DNA of 64,000 nt, taken from contig NZ_AUMN01000001.1 in NCBI RefSeq assembly GCF_000430705.1, positions 62,001 through 126,000 of the forward strand, given 5' to 3'. Source of the stretch: Arthrobacter castelli DSM 16402 (GTDB taxonomy: Bacteria; Actinomycetota; Actinomycetes; Actinomycetales; Micrococcaceae). The position numbers were made by a program, and so were the translations under genes. The notes below the pieces were generated by a model. The model made no database searches and was not told the DNA's origin. It was given only the letters and a program-made list of their open reading frames with translations. How positions within the stretch are numbered: position 1 is the first letter of the stretch; every line of letters starts with the position of its first letter. Positions 43,058-52,022 of this stretch are shown one piece after another.

Positions 43058-43442
43058 CCCGTAATACCAACCCACACGGGCCAAATCTCGCCCCCGACCT
43101 GGGGCGATACGATCCCGAGGTCTGGTCCTGTCCGTTTAGGCCGTCCGGACCTCTGTCCGGTGGCGGACCATATATGGCACATCTGTTGCGACGCCCCGAA
43201 GCCTTGGCACCTTGTTGTGAAGCTCCGTCTCTGCCATTGCGAAGCACGCCTAAGCTGCCTGGCAAGTGCTCAAGCACCGGTGCGCACATTTGTGCGGGCC
43301 ACTGCGTTCACTACCATCCGCACCAATGTGCTGCGGTGGCAGAGACGTGCCACCAAGTCCCGGAATTGGAGACAAGACACCGGTCCGCGGAAATGCGGAA
43401 GAGGACAGGAAAGATGCGAGACCCACGGTCATTTGCGAATGG
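43058..43442. other. Gene-free stretch
   Basis: About 385 nt between the methyltransferase and the end of the convergent monooxygenase gene. Open frames exist but their translations look unnatural (Cys/His/Pro-rich) and lack ribosome sites. A small inverted repeat (GTCCGGAC...GTCCGG near 43135-43160) is visible. I see no RNA gene and no remainder of the truncated DUF222 gene. Confidence 0.5.
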
Positions 43443-44492
43443 CTAGTGGGATCCAGCCTTGGCCATCATCACCGTGCCGATGGCGCCGATTGCTGCGTCG
43501 CGGGCCCGGCTTCCGGTGTCCAGCATGGCGAGTTTGCCCACCTGGCGTGACGCGCGCACCAGCCGCTGCGTCTGTGTTCGACGTCGGTGGTCATAGTTGG
43601 CCAGGCCGTCGTCGATGCCGGTCGGCCTAGTTACTGCATGCCCCAGAGCGGCTCCATCAACAAGCGTTTCGCACGCGCCACGGCCGAGGAACGGGGCCAT
43701 GGCATGGGCTGCATCGCCCACCAGTGCGGTATTTCCGTTGACAAACGAGGGAAGCCGTGGCGTCTCGAACAGCCCATGATGCAGGATGCCGTCTTCATCG
43801 ATCCGGGTCAGCACCTCGCCGATAGCGTTGTGCCAGGACCCGAAATGCTCCTTCAAATGCGACAGGTGTGGTCCTTCGAAGGTGCCGGGGGCGCGAACTG
43901 AGGCATACCAGTTCGTTGCCTCCGGTCCTGCGGGAGTGATGCCGAACAAAGCGCCGGGAGCCCACGTCTCGCCGTACTCACGGACAGTGCCGTCAATGGT
44001 GCCACGCCATGCGACAGCACCAAGCGGCCGGGCGCGGAACCGGTCGCCGAATATACGTTGCCGGGTAGTGCTGAAAGTTCCGTCGGCACCGACCACCAGA
44101 TCGGCGTTCTCGAGTTGTCCAGGGTCACTGACAGGCGTGCCGAAGGCGATGTCCACTCCCTCCGAGAGAGTGGCCAGTAGCGTCGGCCGGGATACCATCT
44201 TCAGATTGACGCCGCCCGGTCTCCTGAGCAGCGCTCTTCCGGCCGGGGTCCATAGTGCTGTGGCCGTGGCCCCGGTGATATCGGCCCATCCCTCGCCGTG
44301 GCGCCGGGTTTCCCCAATGCCGATGTCGTCGAGTGCTTTCAGTGCGGCGGGCCACATGCCAAGCATCGTGCCCGACCTCGGCAGGGCCCCGCTCCGCTCC
44401 AACACAGTGACGGACCAGCCGTGTCGTTGCAAGGCTTGTGCGGTGCTCAGGCCGCCGATGCCCGCGCCGATAATCAGTGCTGTGCGCGCCAT
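43443..44492 (-). CDS. FAD-dependent monooxygenase (PHBH/TetX-type fold)
   Basis: A 349-residue flavoprotein monooxygenase. The FAD dinucleotide motif is ALIIGAGIGGLSTAQALQRHGW at the N-terminus, the DG motif is DLVVGADGTFSTTRQRI, and the second FAD motif is NTALVGDAAHAMAPFLGRGAC (about 250-270). It hydroxylates an aromatic or polycyclic compound using NAD(P)H and oxygen. The ATG at 44492 is preferred because an upstream ATG (44501) lies inside the shared palindrome. It is divergent from a TetR gene, as often seen for drug-inactivating or aromatic-degrading monooxygenases. Confidence 0.87.
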   Translation of the reverse strand: MARTALIIGAGIGGLSTAQALQRHGWSVTVLERSGALPRSGTMLGMWPAALKALDDIGIGETRRHGEGWADITGATATALWTPAGRALLRRPGGVNLKMVSRPTLLATLSEGVDIAFGTPVSDPGQLENADLVVGADGTFSTTRQRIFGDRFRARPLGAVAWRGTIDGTVREYGETWAPGALFGITPAGPEATNWYASVRAPGTFEGPHLSHLKEHFGSWHNAIGEVLTRIDEDGILHHGLFETPRLPSFVNGNTALVGDAAHAMAPFLGRGACETLVDGAALGHAVTRPTGIDDGLANYDHRRRTQTQRLVRASRQVGKLAMLDTGSRARDAAIGAIGTVMMAKAGSH

Positions 44493-44498
44493 TCCATC

Positions 44499-44518
44499 CA
44501 TACTACACCTGTAGTATG
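44499..44518. promoter_or_regulatory. Palindromic operator between monooxygenase and TetR genes
   Basis: CATACTACACCTGTAGTATG has perfect 9-bp arms and a 2-nt centre. It sits 6 nt before the monooxygenase start and 27 nt before the TetR start, an ideal place for one TetR dimer to shut off both genes. Confidence 0.75.
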
Positions 44519-44545
44519 TACCGAGGCAGCTGTAATCTGGTGTTC

Positions 44546-45109
44546 ATGGGGACCCGCAAACAGCACATTCTCGACGCTGCAATCGGCGTGCTGGGAAAAT
44601 CGGGGTCACGAGGTCTCACTCACCGCAACGTTGACAGCGAGGCGGGTCTGCCGTCCGGCTCGACTTCGAATTATTTCCGTTCTCGCCATGCACTGATGAA
44701 CGGCATCGTTGGTCGGATGGAGGAACTCGATTACGAGGATTGGGCGCGGCAGTCGTCAGGTCCCGTGGTGGAATCCGAATCCGGGTTTGCGGATATTCTC
44801 ACGGCGTTCGTTTCAGCGGCAGTCGCTGCAGACCGCACCCGGACCCAGGCCCGCTACGCGATATTTGTCGAAGCCGCCATGACCGGCGCGGATTCCGGTA
44901 TTGCCCAATCCATTGAACGCAGCCGGGCCAACTTGAGGCAATGGGGCACCGGAATCGCCGCCGACGTCGGAATGGCCGAGCCGGAGCGGGCCGCCGCCAT
45001 GCTGGTCGACTATCTGGACGGCGTCATCTTCCATCATCTGACCAGGCCGACCTTCGAACGGGACGTGGTCCGTTCCGACATCGGACGATTCCTGGCGGCG
45101 CTGGCGTGA
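44546..45109 (+). CDS. TetR family transcriptional regulator
   Basis: A 187-residue TetR protein. The DNA-binding part is TRKQHILDAAIGVLGKSG, then GLTHRNVDSEAGLPSGSTSNYFRSR, where LPSGSTSNYF is a typical recognition helix. The C-terminal domain has features of the TetR_C family with a long helix AAAMLVDYLDGVIFHHLTR. It is divergent from the FAD monooxygenase and both flank a perfect palindrome, so it probably represses the enzyme and itself until a substrate appears. Confidence 0.88.
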   Translation: MGTRKQHILDAAIGVLGKSGSRGLTHRNVDSEAGLPSGSTSNYFRSRHALMNGIVGRMEELDYEDWARQSSGPVVESESGFADILTAFVSAAVAADRTRTQARYAIFVEAAMTGADSGIAQSIERSRANLRQWGTGIAADVGMAEPERAAAMLVDYLDGVIFHHLTRPTFERDVVRSDIGRFLAALA

Positions 45110-45141
45110 TGGAAATGGACAGTGCCACGGCTGCTGGCGGT

Positions 45142-45591
45142 CTAAAGCTCCTGCAACTTAAGGATCCTGAATGTGGATTCTTCGTCCACCATGTTCGGAT
45201 CATCATTGACGAAAACCGATTCGGGATAGCCCAACTCTGAGTTGTAGCGGACCTCGACGGCATGTGCTTCCGCCAGCTCATGTTCAAGAATTTTGAATAC
45301 GTCTTCCATGGTTCCTGAACGCCCGGATCGGGTCAGGAACAACTCATTTCTGGAGCGCAGTCCTGCAGGCTCGCCTATCGTCGCCTTACCATCGTGGACG
45401 GTTACCACTGTGCGCGTTTGGCCTGCCATGATGCTGAACTGCCAGGTGAACCGGTAATCCTCGGGGCTTTCGGTTTTCCAGAGCTCGCGTGCCTGATTCA
45501 TCGCTGCCTGCCGCGCATCCACTTCCACGCTGGAGCAACCGGTTGCTGCTGCCAGCGCAAGTATCAATGTGGCGCTGCGTATCAGTTTCAT
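45142..45591 (-). CDS. Putative lipoprotein (DUF6174-like)
   Basis: A 149-residue exported protein. A signal peptide (MKLIRSATLILALAAATGC) ends in the lipobox AATGC, with Cys19 the likely lipidation site. The mature part has WKTESPEDYRFTWQFS and VVTVHDGKATIGEP, which fit the uncharacterised DUF6174 family as I recall it. It lies between the TetR gene and hrpA and shows no operon partner. The function is unknown. Confidence 0.75.
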   Translation of the reverse strand: MKLIRSATLILALAAATGCSSVEVDARQAAMNQARELWKTESPEDYRFTWQFSIMAGQTRTVVTVHDGKATIGEPAGLRSRNELFLTRSGRSGTMEDVFKILEHELAEAHAVEVRYNSELGYPESVFVNDDPNMVDEESTFRILKLQEL

Positions 45592-45662
45592 GCAGATCAG
45601 CCTACGTGCACCAGCAGGGGAAGGTCCTAACGATCAGGTATCCCTTGTTTTGGTCTCAAGCA

Positions 45663-45687
45663 CCTGCCCGGCCAGTGGCCGGGCAGG
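45663..45687 (-). terminator. Perfect 11-bp hairpin after hrpA
   Basis: CCTGCCCGGCC (45663-45673) pairs with GGCCGGGCAGG (45677-45687) around a 3-nt loop, beginning 6 nt past the hrpA stop. There is no T-run. Confidence 0.55.
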
Positions 45688-45693
45688 CTGATT

Positions 45694-48600
45694 CTAGACG
45701 GCCGCGGACTCCATGGCCCCGCTCAGGGCCTTCCGGATCCGCTTCTCCGAGACCTTATATGGCGTGCCGAGTTCGACGGCGAAGAGGCTGACCCGCAGCT
45801 CCTCGAGCATCCAACGCACTTGGCCCAGTTCCGCCGTCGGGCTGCTGCCGGGCTGCAAGGCGGCGACGGCGTCGTCGTACTCATCCTCCAACTGCTGGAC
45901 TACGGCCATATTGAGCCCGTCGCGTTGCAGATTGGATGGCATTTTCTCCAGTCGCCGTTCGATGGCGGCGAGGTAGCGTGGCAGTGAGCTGAGTTGCTGG
46001 TACCCGGTGTTCGCCACGAAGCCCGGGTAGACGAGATTCTCCAGTTGCGCCTTGATGTCGTTGAGTCCGCTGATCATGGCCAGGCTGCTGCTGGATTTGA
46101 GCTGTTTCTCGATCCGGCGGGCGCTGGCCAGGATCTTCTCCACGGCGGCGGTCACCGTGAACATGGTGTCCACTAATTCCGCGCGCACGTGTTCGTAGAG
46201 TTCGTTGAACTGGGTTTCGGTGGCCACTGCCAGGTTGCCGGCCGGGTCGACGACGGCGGGAGTCAGCTTGTCGATGGCGGCAACCGTGCAGTCGTCAATC
46301 AGCGAAGCAACGCTGCCGTGCGGGTTCTGGCTGAAGGTCAGTTTTTCGTGGTTGCTCAGGTGGTCCAGCACGTACTTGGCGGGGGAGGGGACACGCAGCG
46401 CGAGCAACTGGATCAGCCCGGCCCGCATCGCTTCGCGCTGTTCGGCGCCGGACTGGAAGATTCGCAGCCCGACCGTCTTGCCTTCGTCCACCAATGCGGG
46501 ATAGCCGGTGACCTCGTGTCCCGCAACGATCCTGCTCACCTGGCTGTCGATGGAGCCGAAGGTCCAGCTCGTCCGGCCCGAGGTCTCGTGGGTTGCAGGG
46601 GTCTCGACGCGGGTCTCCGCGCGGGTCTCCGCGCGCTCGCCGGGGCTCGCTTGGTCGACCACCGCTTCGGTGGTCGACCAAGGCGCTCCGCGCCGCGTGG
46701 AGACCCCGCATCGAGACCCAGCGTGGAGACCCTGGTGCACGGTCTTGGGGGTGGCGCCGAGGGACTCGGCGATGGCCTGGCGGGATGCGCCGGCGAGCTC
46801 CTGCTGCGCGGCTGCCAGGTCTTTGCCCTCGCTGAGCACCTTCCCGCCGTCGTCGACCACCTTGAAGGTCATCTTCAAATGTTCCGGGACCGTTTCCCAG
46901 TTCCAGGAGCCCGGCGGAATCATGTGGCCCTTGAGCCGCCGCAGGGCCAGTTCCAGTGACGATTCCAGCGGGTCCGAGACCGGATCGAAGTCCGCCTCCA
47001 GCGCCGCCGTCGCCTGCCGGGCAACATCCGGGGCGGGAACGAAGTTCTTCCGCACGGCCTTGGGCAGGGACTTGATCAGCGCGGTCACCAGTTCGGTGCG
47101 TAGTCCGGGGATCTGCCATTGGAACGGTGCCGGGTCCAGCTGGTTCAGGAACAGGACGGGCACGGTCACCGTGACGCCGTCGGAAGCGTTGGGTTCCATC
47201 GGCGAGAATTCGTAGTCGAGCCGCAGCTCGAAGCCCGCCTGGAGCCAGGTTTTCGGGAAGGCGGATTCGTCCAGTTCCTCGGCCTCATCGCTGAGCAGCA
47301 GGTCTTCGCTGAAGTCGAGCAGGTTCGGGTCTTCATGCCGGGCGTGCTTCCACCACTTATCGAAATGCCGTTCCGAGACCACGTTTTCGCCGATGCGTTG
47401 GTCGTAGAACTCGAAGAGCGTCTCGTCGTCGACCCGGATGTCGCGGCGGCGCATCCGGTTTTCCAGGTCCTCGACCTCGTCCAGCAACGCCCGGTTGCGG
47501 TGGAAGAACTTGTGGTGGGTGCGCCAGTCGCCTTCCACCAGTGCATGGCGGATGAACATGTCCCGGGCCAGTTCACGGTCGATCCGCCCGTAGTTGATCC
47601 GGCGCTGCGGAACCACCGGCACCCCGTAGAGGGTGACTTTCTCGTAGGCCATCACCGAGCCCATCTTCCTGGACCAGTGGGGTTCGCTGTAGCTGCGCTT
47701 GACCAGCTGGGGAGCGACCTGCTCCACCCACAGCGGGTCGAATTTGGCGACCACGCGTGCCCACAGCCGGCTGGTTTCCACCAGCTCGGCGGCCATCACC
47801 CAGTCCGGATTCTTCTTGAACAGGGCCGAACCGGGGAAGATGGCAAAGCGGGTGCCGCGCGCCCCGGCGTAGTCCCGTTTGCGTTCGTCGCGCAGGCCGA
47901 TGTGGCTGAGCAGCCCGGACAGCAGGCTGATATGGACCGGCTCGTCCTTGGCCACCGGGTCGACATCCCGGTTGTTCGACAGCTTAATTCCCAGCGGCTT
48001 GGCCAACTGCCGCAGCTGGGTGAACAGATCCTGCCATTCGCGGATCCGCAGGTAATTGAGGAATTCGCGGTGGCAAAGCTTGCGGAACTGGCTGGAAGAG
48101 AGCTCCTGCTGCTTTTGCTGGATGTAGCGCCACAACAACAGGTACCCGGTGAAGTCCGAATTCTCGTCGACGAACCTCTTGTGCATTTCGTTCGCCTGCT
48201 GCTGTTTATCTGTGCTGTCCCGCTGGGGGCGCTCGCGGGGGTCCTGAATAGTCAGCGCCGCGGTCAGCACCATCACTTCGCGGGCACAGTCGCGGGTGCC
48301 GGCTTCGATAACCATCCGGCCCAGTCGCGGATCGACAGGCAGCCGGGAGAGTTTGCGTCCGATGGCGGTGAGCCCGCCGTGCTTGTCCGCCAGGGCTCCC
48401 AGCTCGCGCAGCAGGGTGACGCCGTCGTTGACCGCCTTCGCATCCGGCGGTTCGACGAAGGGGAAGTTGCCGATGTCCTTCGGTCCCTTCGCCACCCCCA
48501 TGGCAGTCATTTGCAGGATGACGGCGGCGAGATTGGTGCGCAGGATCTCCGGATCGGTGAATTCGCGGCGGGCCTCGAAATCCTCTTCCGAGTAGAGCCG

Positions 48601-49680
48601 GATGCAGATACCGTCCGAGACGCGTCCGCAGCGGCCGGCGCGCTGGCTCGCCGAGGCCTGGGACACCCGTTCGATGGGCAGCCGTTGCACCTTGGTGCGG
48701 TGAGAGTAACGCGAAATCCGCGCCGTGCCCGGGTCGATCACGTACTTAATGCCCGGGACGGTCAGCGATGTTTCGGCGACGTTCGTGGCCAGCACGATCC
48801 GCCGTCGTCCTCCGGGGTTGAAGACGCGGTGCTGCTCCGCCAATGACAGGCGGGCAAACAGCGGCAGGATTTCGGCTTCCGAGAGCCGTGGATTGTGCTT
48901 GACTCGGCGCTGCAAGGCGTCGGAAGCGTCGCGGATCTCCCGCTCACCGGAGAAAAAGATCAGAATGTCGCCCGGTGCCTCGGCCGCGAGCTCCTCCACG
49001 GCATCGCCGACGGCGTCGAGCGGGTCGCGGTCTTCTTCCAGTTCGTCGTCGGAGTCGGATTCTCCGGGCGGTTGGTTCAGCGGGCGGTACCGGACCTCGA
49101 CGGGATAGGTGCGCCCGGACACCTCCACGATGGGTGCCGGGCCGTCCGGACCCGCGAAATGCTCCGCGAACCGCTCGGGGTCGATGGTGGCCGAGGTGAT
49201 GACGACCTTCAGGTCCGGGCGCTTGGGCAGGATTTGCTTGAGGTAGCCGAGGATGAAGTCGATGTTGAGGCTGCGCTCGTGCGCTTCGTCGATGATGATG
49301 GTGCTGTACCGCTTGAGCAGCTTGTCGTGCTGGATCTCGGCCAGCAGGATGCCATCGGTCATCAGCTTGATCTGCGTGTTGTCGCCGACCCGACCGGTGA
49401 AACGGACCTGGTAGCCGATTTCGGCGCCCAACTCGACGTCGAGCTCGGAGGAGATCCGCTCCGCGACAGTGCGTGCCGCCAGCCGCCGCGGCTGGGTGTG
49501 GCCGACCAGGCCGTTCTCAGCTAATCCGAGTTCGACGCACATCTTCGGGATCTGCGTCGTCTTCCCGGATCCGGTTTCGCCGGCAATGATGGTCACCTGG
49601 TTGGCGGCGATGGCCGCCTTGATGTCCTCGCGGCGTTCGGTGACGGGCAGCTCGGGAGGATAGGTGATCTGCAGTGTCAT
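45694..49680 (-). CDS. hrpA: ATP-dependent RNA helicase HrpA (DEAH box)
   Basis: A 1328-residue DEAH-box helicase. The order is Walker A GETGSGKTTQIPKMC (about 34-48), TQPRRLAARTVAERI, the DEAH box IIIDEAHERSLNIDF, SATIDPERFAEHF, motif V VLATNVAETSLTVPGI, motif VI QRAGRCGR, then the winged-helix, OB-fold and DUF3418-type C-terminal parts. HrpA acts in mRNA processing and in rescue of stalled ribosomes. The C-terminal third carries an insertion at about residues 983-1025 (STTEAVVDQASPGERAETRA) encoded by a dispersed palindromic repeat. The ATG at 49680 has no strong ribosome site. Confidence 0.93.
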   Translation of the reverse strand: MTLQITYPPELPVTERREDIKAAIAANQVTIIAGETGSGKTTQIPKMCVELGLAENGLVGHTQPRRLAARTVAERISSELDVELGAEIGYQVRFTGRVGDNTQIKLMTDGILLAEIQHDKLLKRYSTIIIDEAHERSLNIDFILGYLKQILPKRPDLKVVITSATIDPERFAEHFAGPDGPAPIVEVSGRTYPVEVRYRPLNQPPGESDSDDELEEDRDPLDAVGDAVEELAAEAPGDILIFFSGEREIRDASDALQRRVKHNPRLSEAEILPLFARLSLAEQHRVFNPGGRRRIVLATNVAETSLTVPGIKYVIDPGTARISRYSHRTKVQRLPIERVSQASASQRAGRCGRVSDGICIRLYSEEDFEARREFTDPEILRTNLAAVILQMTAMGVAKGPKDIGNFPFVEPPDAKAVNDGVTLLRELGALADKHGGLTAIGRKLSRLPVDPRLGRMVIEAGTRDCAREVMVLTAALTIQDPRERPQRDSTDKQQQANEMHKRFVDENSDFTGYLLLWRYIQQKQQELSSSQFRKLCHREFLNYLRIREWQDLFTQLRQLAKPLGIKLSNNRDVDPVAKDEPVHISLLSGLLSHIGLRDERKRDYAGARGTRFAIFPGSALFKKNPDWVMAAELVETSRLWARVVAKFDPLWVEQVAPQLVKRSYSEPHWSRKMGSVMAYEKVTLYGVPVVPQRRINYGRIDRELARDMFIRHALVEGDWRTHHKFFHRNRALLDEVEDLENRMRRRDIRVDDETLFEFYDQRIGENVVSERHFDKWWKHARHEDPNLLDFSEDLLLSDEAEELDESAFPKTWLQAGFELRLDYEFSPMEPNASDGVTVTVPVLFLNQLDPAPFQWQIPGLRTELVTALIKSLPKAVRKNFVPAPDVARQATAALEADFDPVSDPLESSLELALRRLKGHMIPPGSWNWETVPEHLKMTFKVVDDGGKVLSEGKDLAAAQQELAGASRQAIAESLGATPKTVHQGLHAGSRCGVSTRRGAPWSTTEAVVDQASPGERAETRAETRVETPATHETSGRTSWTFGSIDSQVSRIVAGHEVTGYPALVDEGKTVGLRIFQSGAEQREAMRAGLIQLLALRVPSPAKYVLDHLSNHEKLTFSQNPHGSVASLIDDCTVAAIDKLTPAVVDPAGNLAVATETQFNELYEHVRAELVDTMFTVTAAVEKILASARRIEKQLKSSSSLAMISGLNDIKAQLENLVYPGFVANTGYQQLSSLPRYLAAIERRLEKMPSNLQRDGLNMAVVQQLEDEYDDAVAALQPGSSPTAELGQVRWMLEELRVSLFAVELGTPYKVSEKRIRKALSGAMESAAV
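46605..46730. repeat. Dispersed palindromic element inside hrpA
   Basis: The centre is a perfect 15-bp inverted repeat, CTTGGTCGACCACCG (46650-46664) with CGGTGGTCGACCAAG (46668-46682). Outer arms rich in GGTCTC and GAGACC extend it to about 125 nt. The same core makes up the tandem array after paaE and the half-element in paaE. It keeps the hrpA frame open. Confidence 0.85.
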
Positions 49681-49872
49681 GTCGGTGCCAGTTTATCGGC
49701 CATTGGCACAGGTGCGGACAACGGCCGGTCGGAGGCCCGTCCGGGGGAGCCGGCCCCTCCTTCGCGCCGCGGCGGGGGTGATATGCGCCCACCGACGGCG
49801 TGGTACTTTGTGGCTATGGCCGCCGATCCCGCCGATCGTCCGGCATACCGTGCCTGCAGAGAGGATCGCCAG

Positions 49873-50259
49873 ATGGGCAGCGGCTCCGCACCGGATAAGG
49901 ACGCGTCGGGAAGCGTGCGGCTGCTGATCGGCGGCCTGGCCGTCATCGGCTCGCTGTTTTTGCTGGTGCCGGGGGTTAACCAGTATTCACGCATGGTGTA
50001 CCTCAACGGGGAGGGCGACACCTTCATGATTGCCCTGTTGCTGGGACTGGGAGGGGCGCTGTTCCTGGCCGGGCTGGTGGTGCTGGTGATGGGAATGGTC
50101 CGGCGCAGGGCGTATCGCAACCGCGTGGTCGGCCACGGAGGTCGTGGTGAGCCCGGGCATGAGGCGGATGAGCCCTACCTGGGCCGGAAGACGACGCGGA
50201 TGACGGCAGAACGTTTGGAAAGCCGGCTGCAGCGGAAAAACCGCTTTCGGCGATGGTGA
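49873..50259 (+). CDS. Small two-helix membrane protein (paralogue of the protein at 17729)
   Basis: A 128-residue protein with two hydrophobic segments (about residues 15-33 and 50-75), then a basic, Arg-rich tail. The core SLFLLVPGVNQYSRMVYLNG and the second-helix end VRRRAYRNR match the protein at 17729-18103 (SLFMLIPGINKYSAAVY and KYRTYMNR). AGAGAGG lies upstream of the ATG at 49873. It is divergent from hrpA. The function is unknown. Confidence 0.72.
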   Translation: MGSGSAPDKDASGSVRLLIGGLAVIGSLFLLVPGVNQYSRMVYLNGEGDTFMIALLLGLGGALFLAGLVVLVMGMVRRRAYRNRVVGHGGRGEPGHEADEPYLGRKTTRMTAERLESRLQRKNRFRRW

Positions 50260-50315
50260 CAGTCAAGGCCGTGGTGATGGGTAGTCGGTCACGGATACCG
50301 CCGGGAGGCGTCAGA

Positions 50316-51281
50316 TCAATCCGCTTCTCCGCTTCCCGATCGGGCCAGCCGTTCGGCCATCTGCCGGGCGCGGTCCCGCAGCTCGGCCGGCTCCAGCACG
50401 TCGAAGTCGACGTCGAGTATTGACAGATGCATCAGCGCATAGTCCAGTGAATCCCAGCCCGCCTTCAGTATCGTGTGGCCAGGGCCGTCGGGCGTCAGTT
50501 GGGCCAGCGAGGGCCCAATATATTCGGCCACATGCGCCATGGGCGCATGCAGACGGACGACGACGTCGTAACGGTAGGGCGAGCGGGTAATGGATTGCTG
50601 CACGTAGTCGACGACATTATCGGCCGGTAGCGGGCGGGGCAGGTACTTATGCCGCTCGGTCGGTGCGCTGTTGATCCGGTCCACCCGGAAGGTCCGCCAG
50701 TCCTGGCGCATGGTGTCCCAGGCGACCAGGTACCACCGTCGCCCGGTGTTGACCAGATGGTACGGCTCCACGATTCTCCGCTCGGGTGCGCCTTCGGATT
50801 TGCTGTAGGTGAATCCGATAGCCCGCCGTTCTGAAATGGCCCCCGAGACCGCCGTCAGATAGTCGGGATCCACGGGCGACGCCGGAGTGGGCAACGTGCT
50901 GACCGATCCCTTCAGCGCGGAGAATCTTGGCCGCAGCCGGGGCGGCAGCACCTGTTCCAGCTTCGCCAGCGCACGAACGGAGGATTCGCCGATTCCGGCC
51001 ACCGGTCCGGAGGCCACGGTCGCCAGTCCGAGCGCGACGGCCAGCGCCTCGCCGTCGTCGAGCAGCAACGGCGGCAACCGGGCTCCGGCACCCAACTGAT
51101 ACCCACCGGCGACTCCCGGGGAGGCCGAGATCGGATAGCCGAGGGAGCGCAGTTTGCCTATATCGCGGCGGACGGTGCGTTCGGTGACCTCCATTCGTTC
51201 GGCCAGGGCGCCGCCGGTCCACTCCCGGTGCACCTGCAACAGGGACAGCAATTGCAGCAACCGCGCTGACGTTTCCAACAT
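50316..51281 (-). CDS. WYL-domain transcriptional regulator (YafY-like)
   Basis: A 321-residue regulator. An N-terminal HTH_11-type DNA-binding domain (ALAERMEVTERTVRRDIGKLRSLGY, about 25-49) is followed by a WYL domain (about 140-225) with the AIGFTYSKSEGAPERRIVEPYHLVNTGRRWYLVAW block (residues 147-181, landmark) and a C-terminal WCX extension. WYL domains sense nucleotides or other ligands. It is divergent from a DJ-1/PfpI gene with an 83-nt gap, so that gene is its likely target. Confidence 0.88.
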   Translation of the reverse strand: MLETSARLLQLLSLLQVHREWTGGALAERMEVTERTVRRDIGKLRSLGYPISASPGVAGGYQLGAGARLPPLLLDDGEALAVALGLATVASGPVAGIGESSVRALAKLEQVLPPRLRPRFSALKGSVSTLPTPASPVDPDYLTAVSGAISERRAIGFTYSKSEGAPERRIVEPYHLVNTGRRWYLVAWDTMRQDWRTFRVDRINSAPTERHKYLPRPLPADNVVDYVQQSITRSPYRYDVVVRLHAPMAHVAEYIGPSLAQLTPDGPGHTILKAGWDSLDYALMHLSILDVDFDVLEPAELRDRARQMAERLARSGSGEAD

Positions 51282-51364
51282 GTTTTGAATCTATCCGATA
51301 TTCAGGACCAAACCGGTCCGCGATGGTCCGTAACATCAAAACATCACCGACCAAGGGGCTCGTA

Positions 51365-52015
51365 ATGCGACACATTAATGTAGTGATGTACCTGCCGGAC
51401 CAGATGGCCGATTGGGAAGTTGGATATGCGACGGCGGAGCTGGCGACCGGCCGCTTCCTCAGGCCTGATGTTGCCGTCACCTTGCACACGGCGGGTGCGT
51501 CCGCCGCCGCCATCCGGACCATGGGCGGCATGTCCGTATTGCCGGACACCACCGTCGGGGCGCTGGATCCCGGAGAGATCGACCTGCTCATTCTTCCGGG
51601 CGCTGAAAGCTGGGGCGAGTTGGAGCCCCATGAGCCGATCCTGGAACTGGCCAGATCGTTGGCCGCCCGTGAGGTGCCCGTCGCCGCCATCTGCGGGGCC
51701 ACCGAGGCGCTCGCCGCCAGCGGTGCGCTGAATCAGGTGGAACACACCAGCAATGCACTGGAGGAAATCGCTTCGCTGCCCGGCTACACCGGCCATCACC
51801 TCTATCGGGAACGTTTCGCCGTCGCCGGCTCCAGTATTATCACCGCTGGTTCCTGGGCTCCGGTGGAATTTGCCTATGAGATATTCAAGATGCTCGACGT
51901 GATGGTCCCTGAGGCGCTGGCGGGTTGGCATCGGTTCTGGGGAGACCGCCACGCGGAGGCGATCTTCGAGTTGATGGCGGCGGCGCAGCCCGCAGGCAGC
52001 GGCGAAAAGGTCTAG
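51365..52015 (+). CDS. DJ-1/PfpI family protein (glutamine amidotransferase-like)
   Basis: A 216-residue class I glutamine-amidotransferase-like protein of the DJ-1/PfpI superfamily. The nucleophile elbow is VAAICGATEALAASG with the conserved Cys, and DLLILPGAESWGEL is the preceding strand. It may act as a protease, chaperone or glyoxalase-type repair enzyme; the family does not say which. The ATG at 51365 was chosen as the family start MRHINVVMYL. It is divergent from the WYL regulator, a common pairing for such genes. Confidence 0.85.
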   Translation: MRHINVVMYLPDQMADWEVGYATAELATGRFLRPDVAVTLHTAGASAAAIRTMGGMSVLPDTTVGALDPGEIDLLILPGAESWGELEPHEPILELARSLAAREVPVAAICGATEALAASGALNQVEHTSNALEEIASLPGYTGHHLYRERFAVAGSSIITAGSWAPVEFAYEIFKMLDVMVPEALAGWHRFWGDRHAEAIFELMAAAQPAGSGEKV

Positions 52016-52022
52016 TGCAGGA

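Noticed and set aside
43174-43446. A 90-codon plus-strand open frame
   Set aside because: Cys/His/Pro-rich translation, no ribosome site and overlap with the end of the monooxygenase gene.
47119-48846. Long plus-strand open frame opposite hrpA (about 575 codons)
   Set aside because: Antisense shadow of the conserved HrpA helicase; no recognisable domain.
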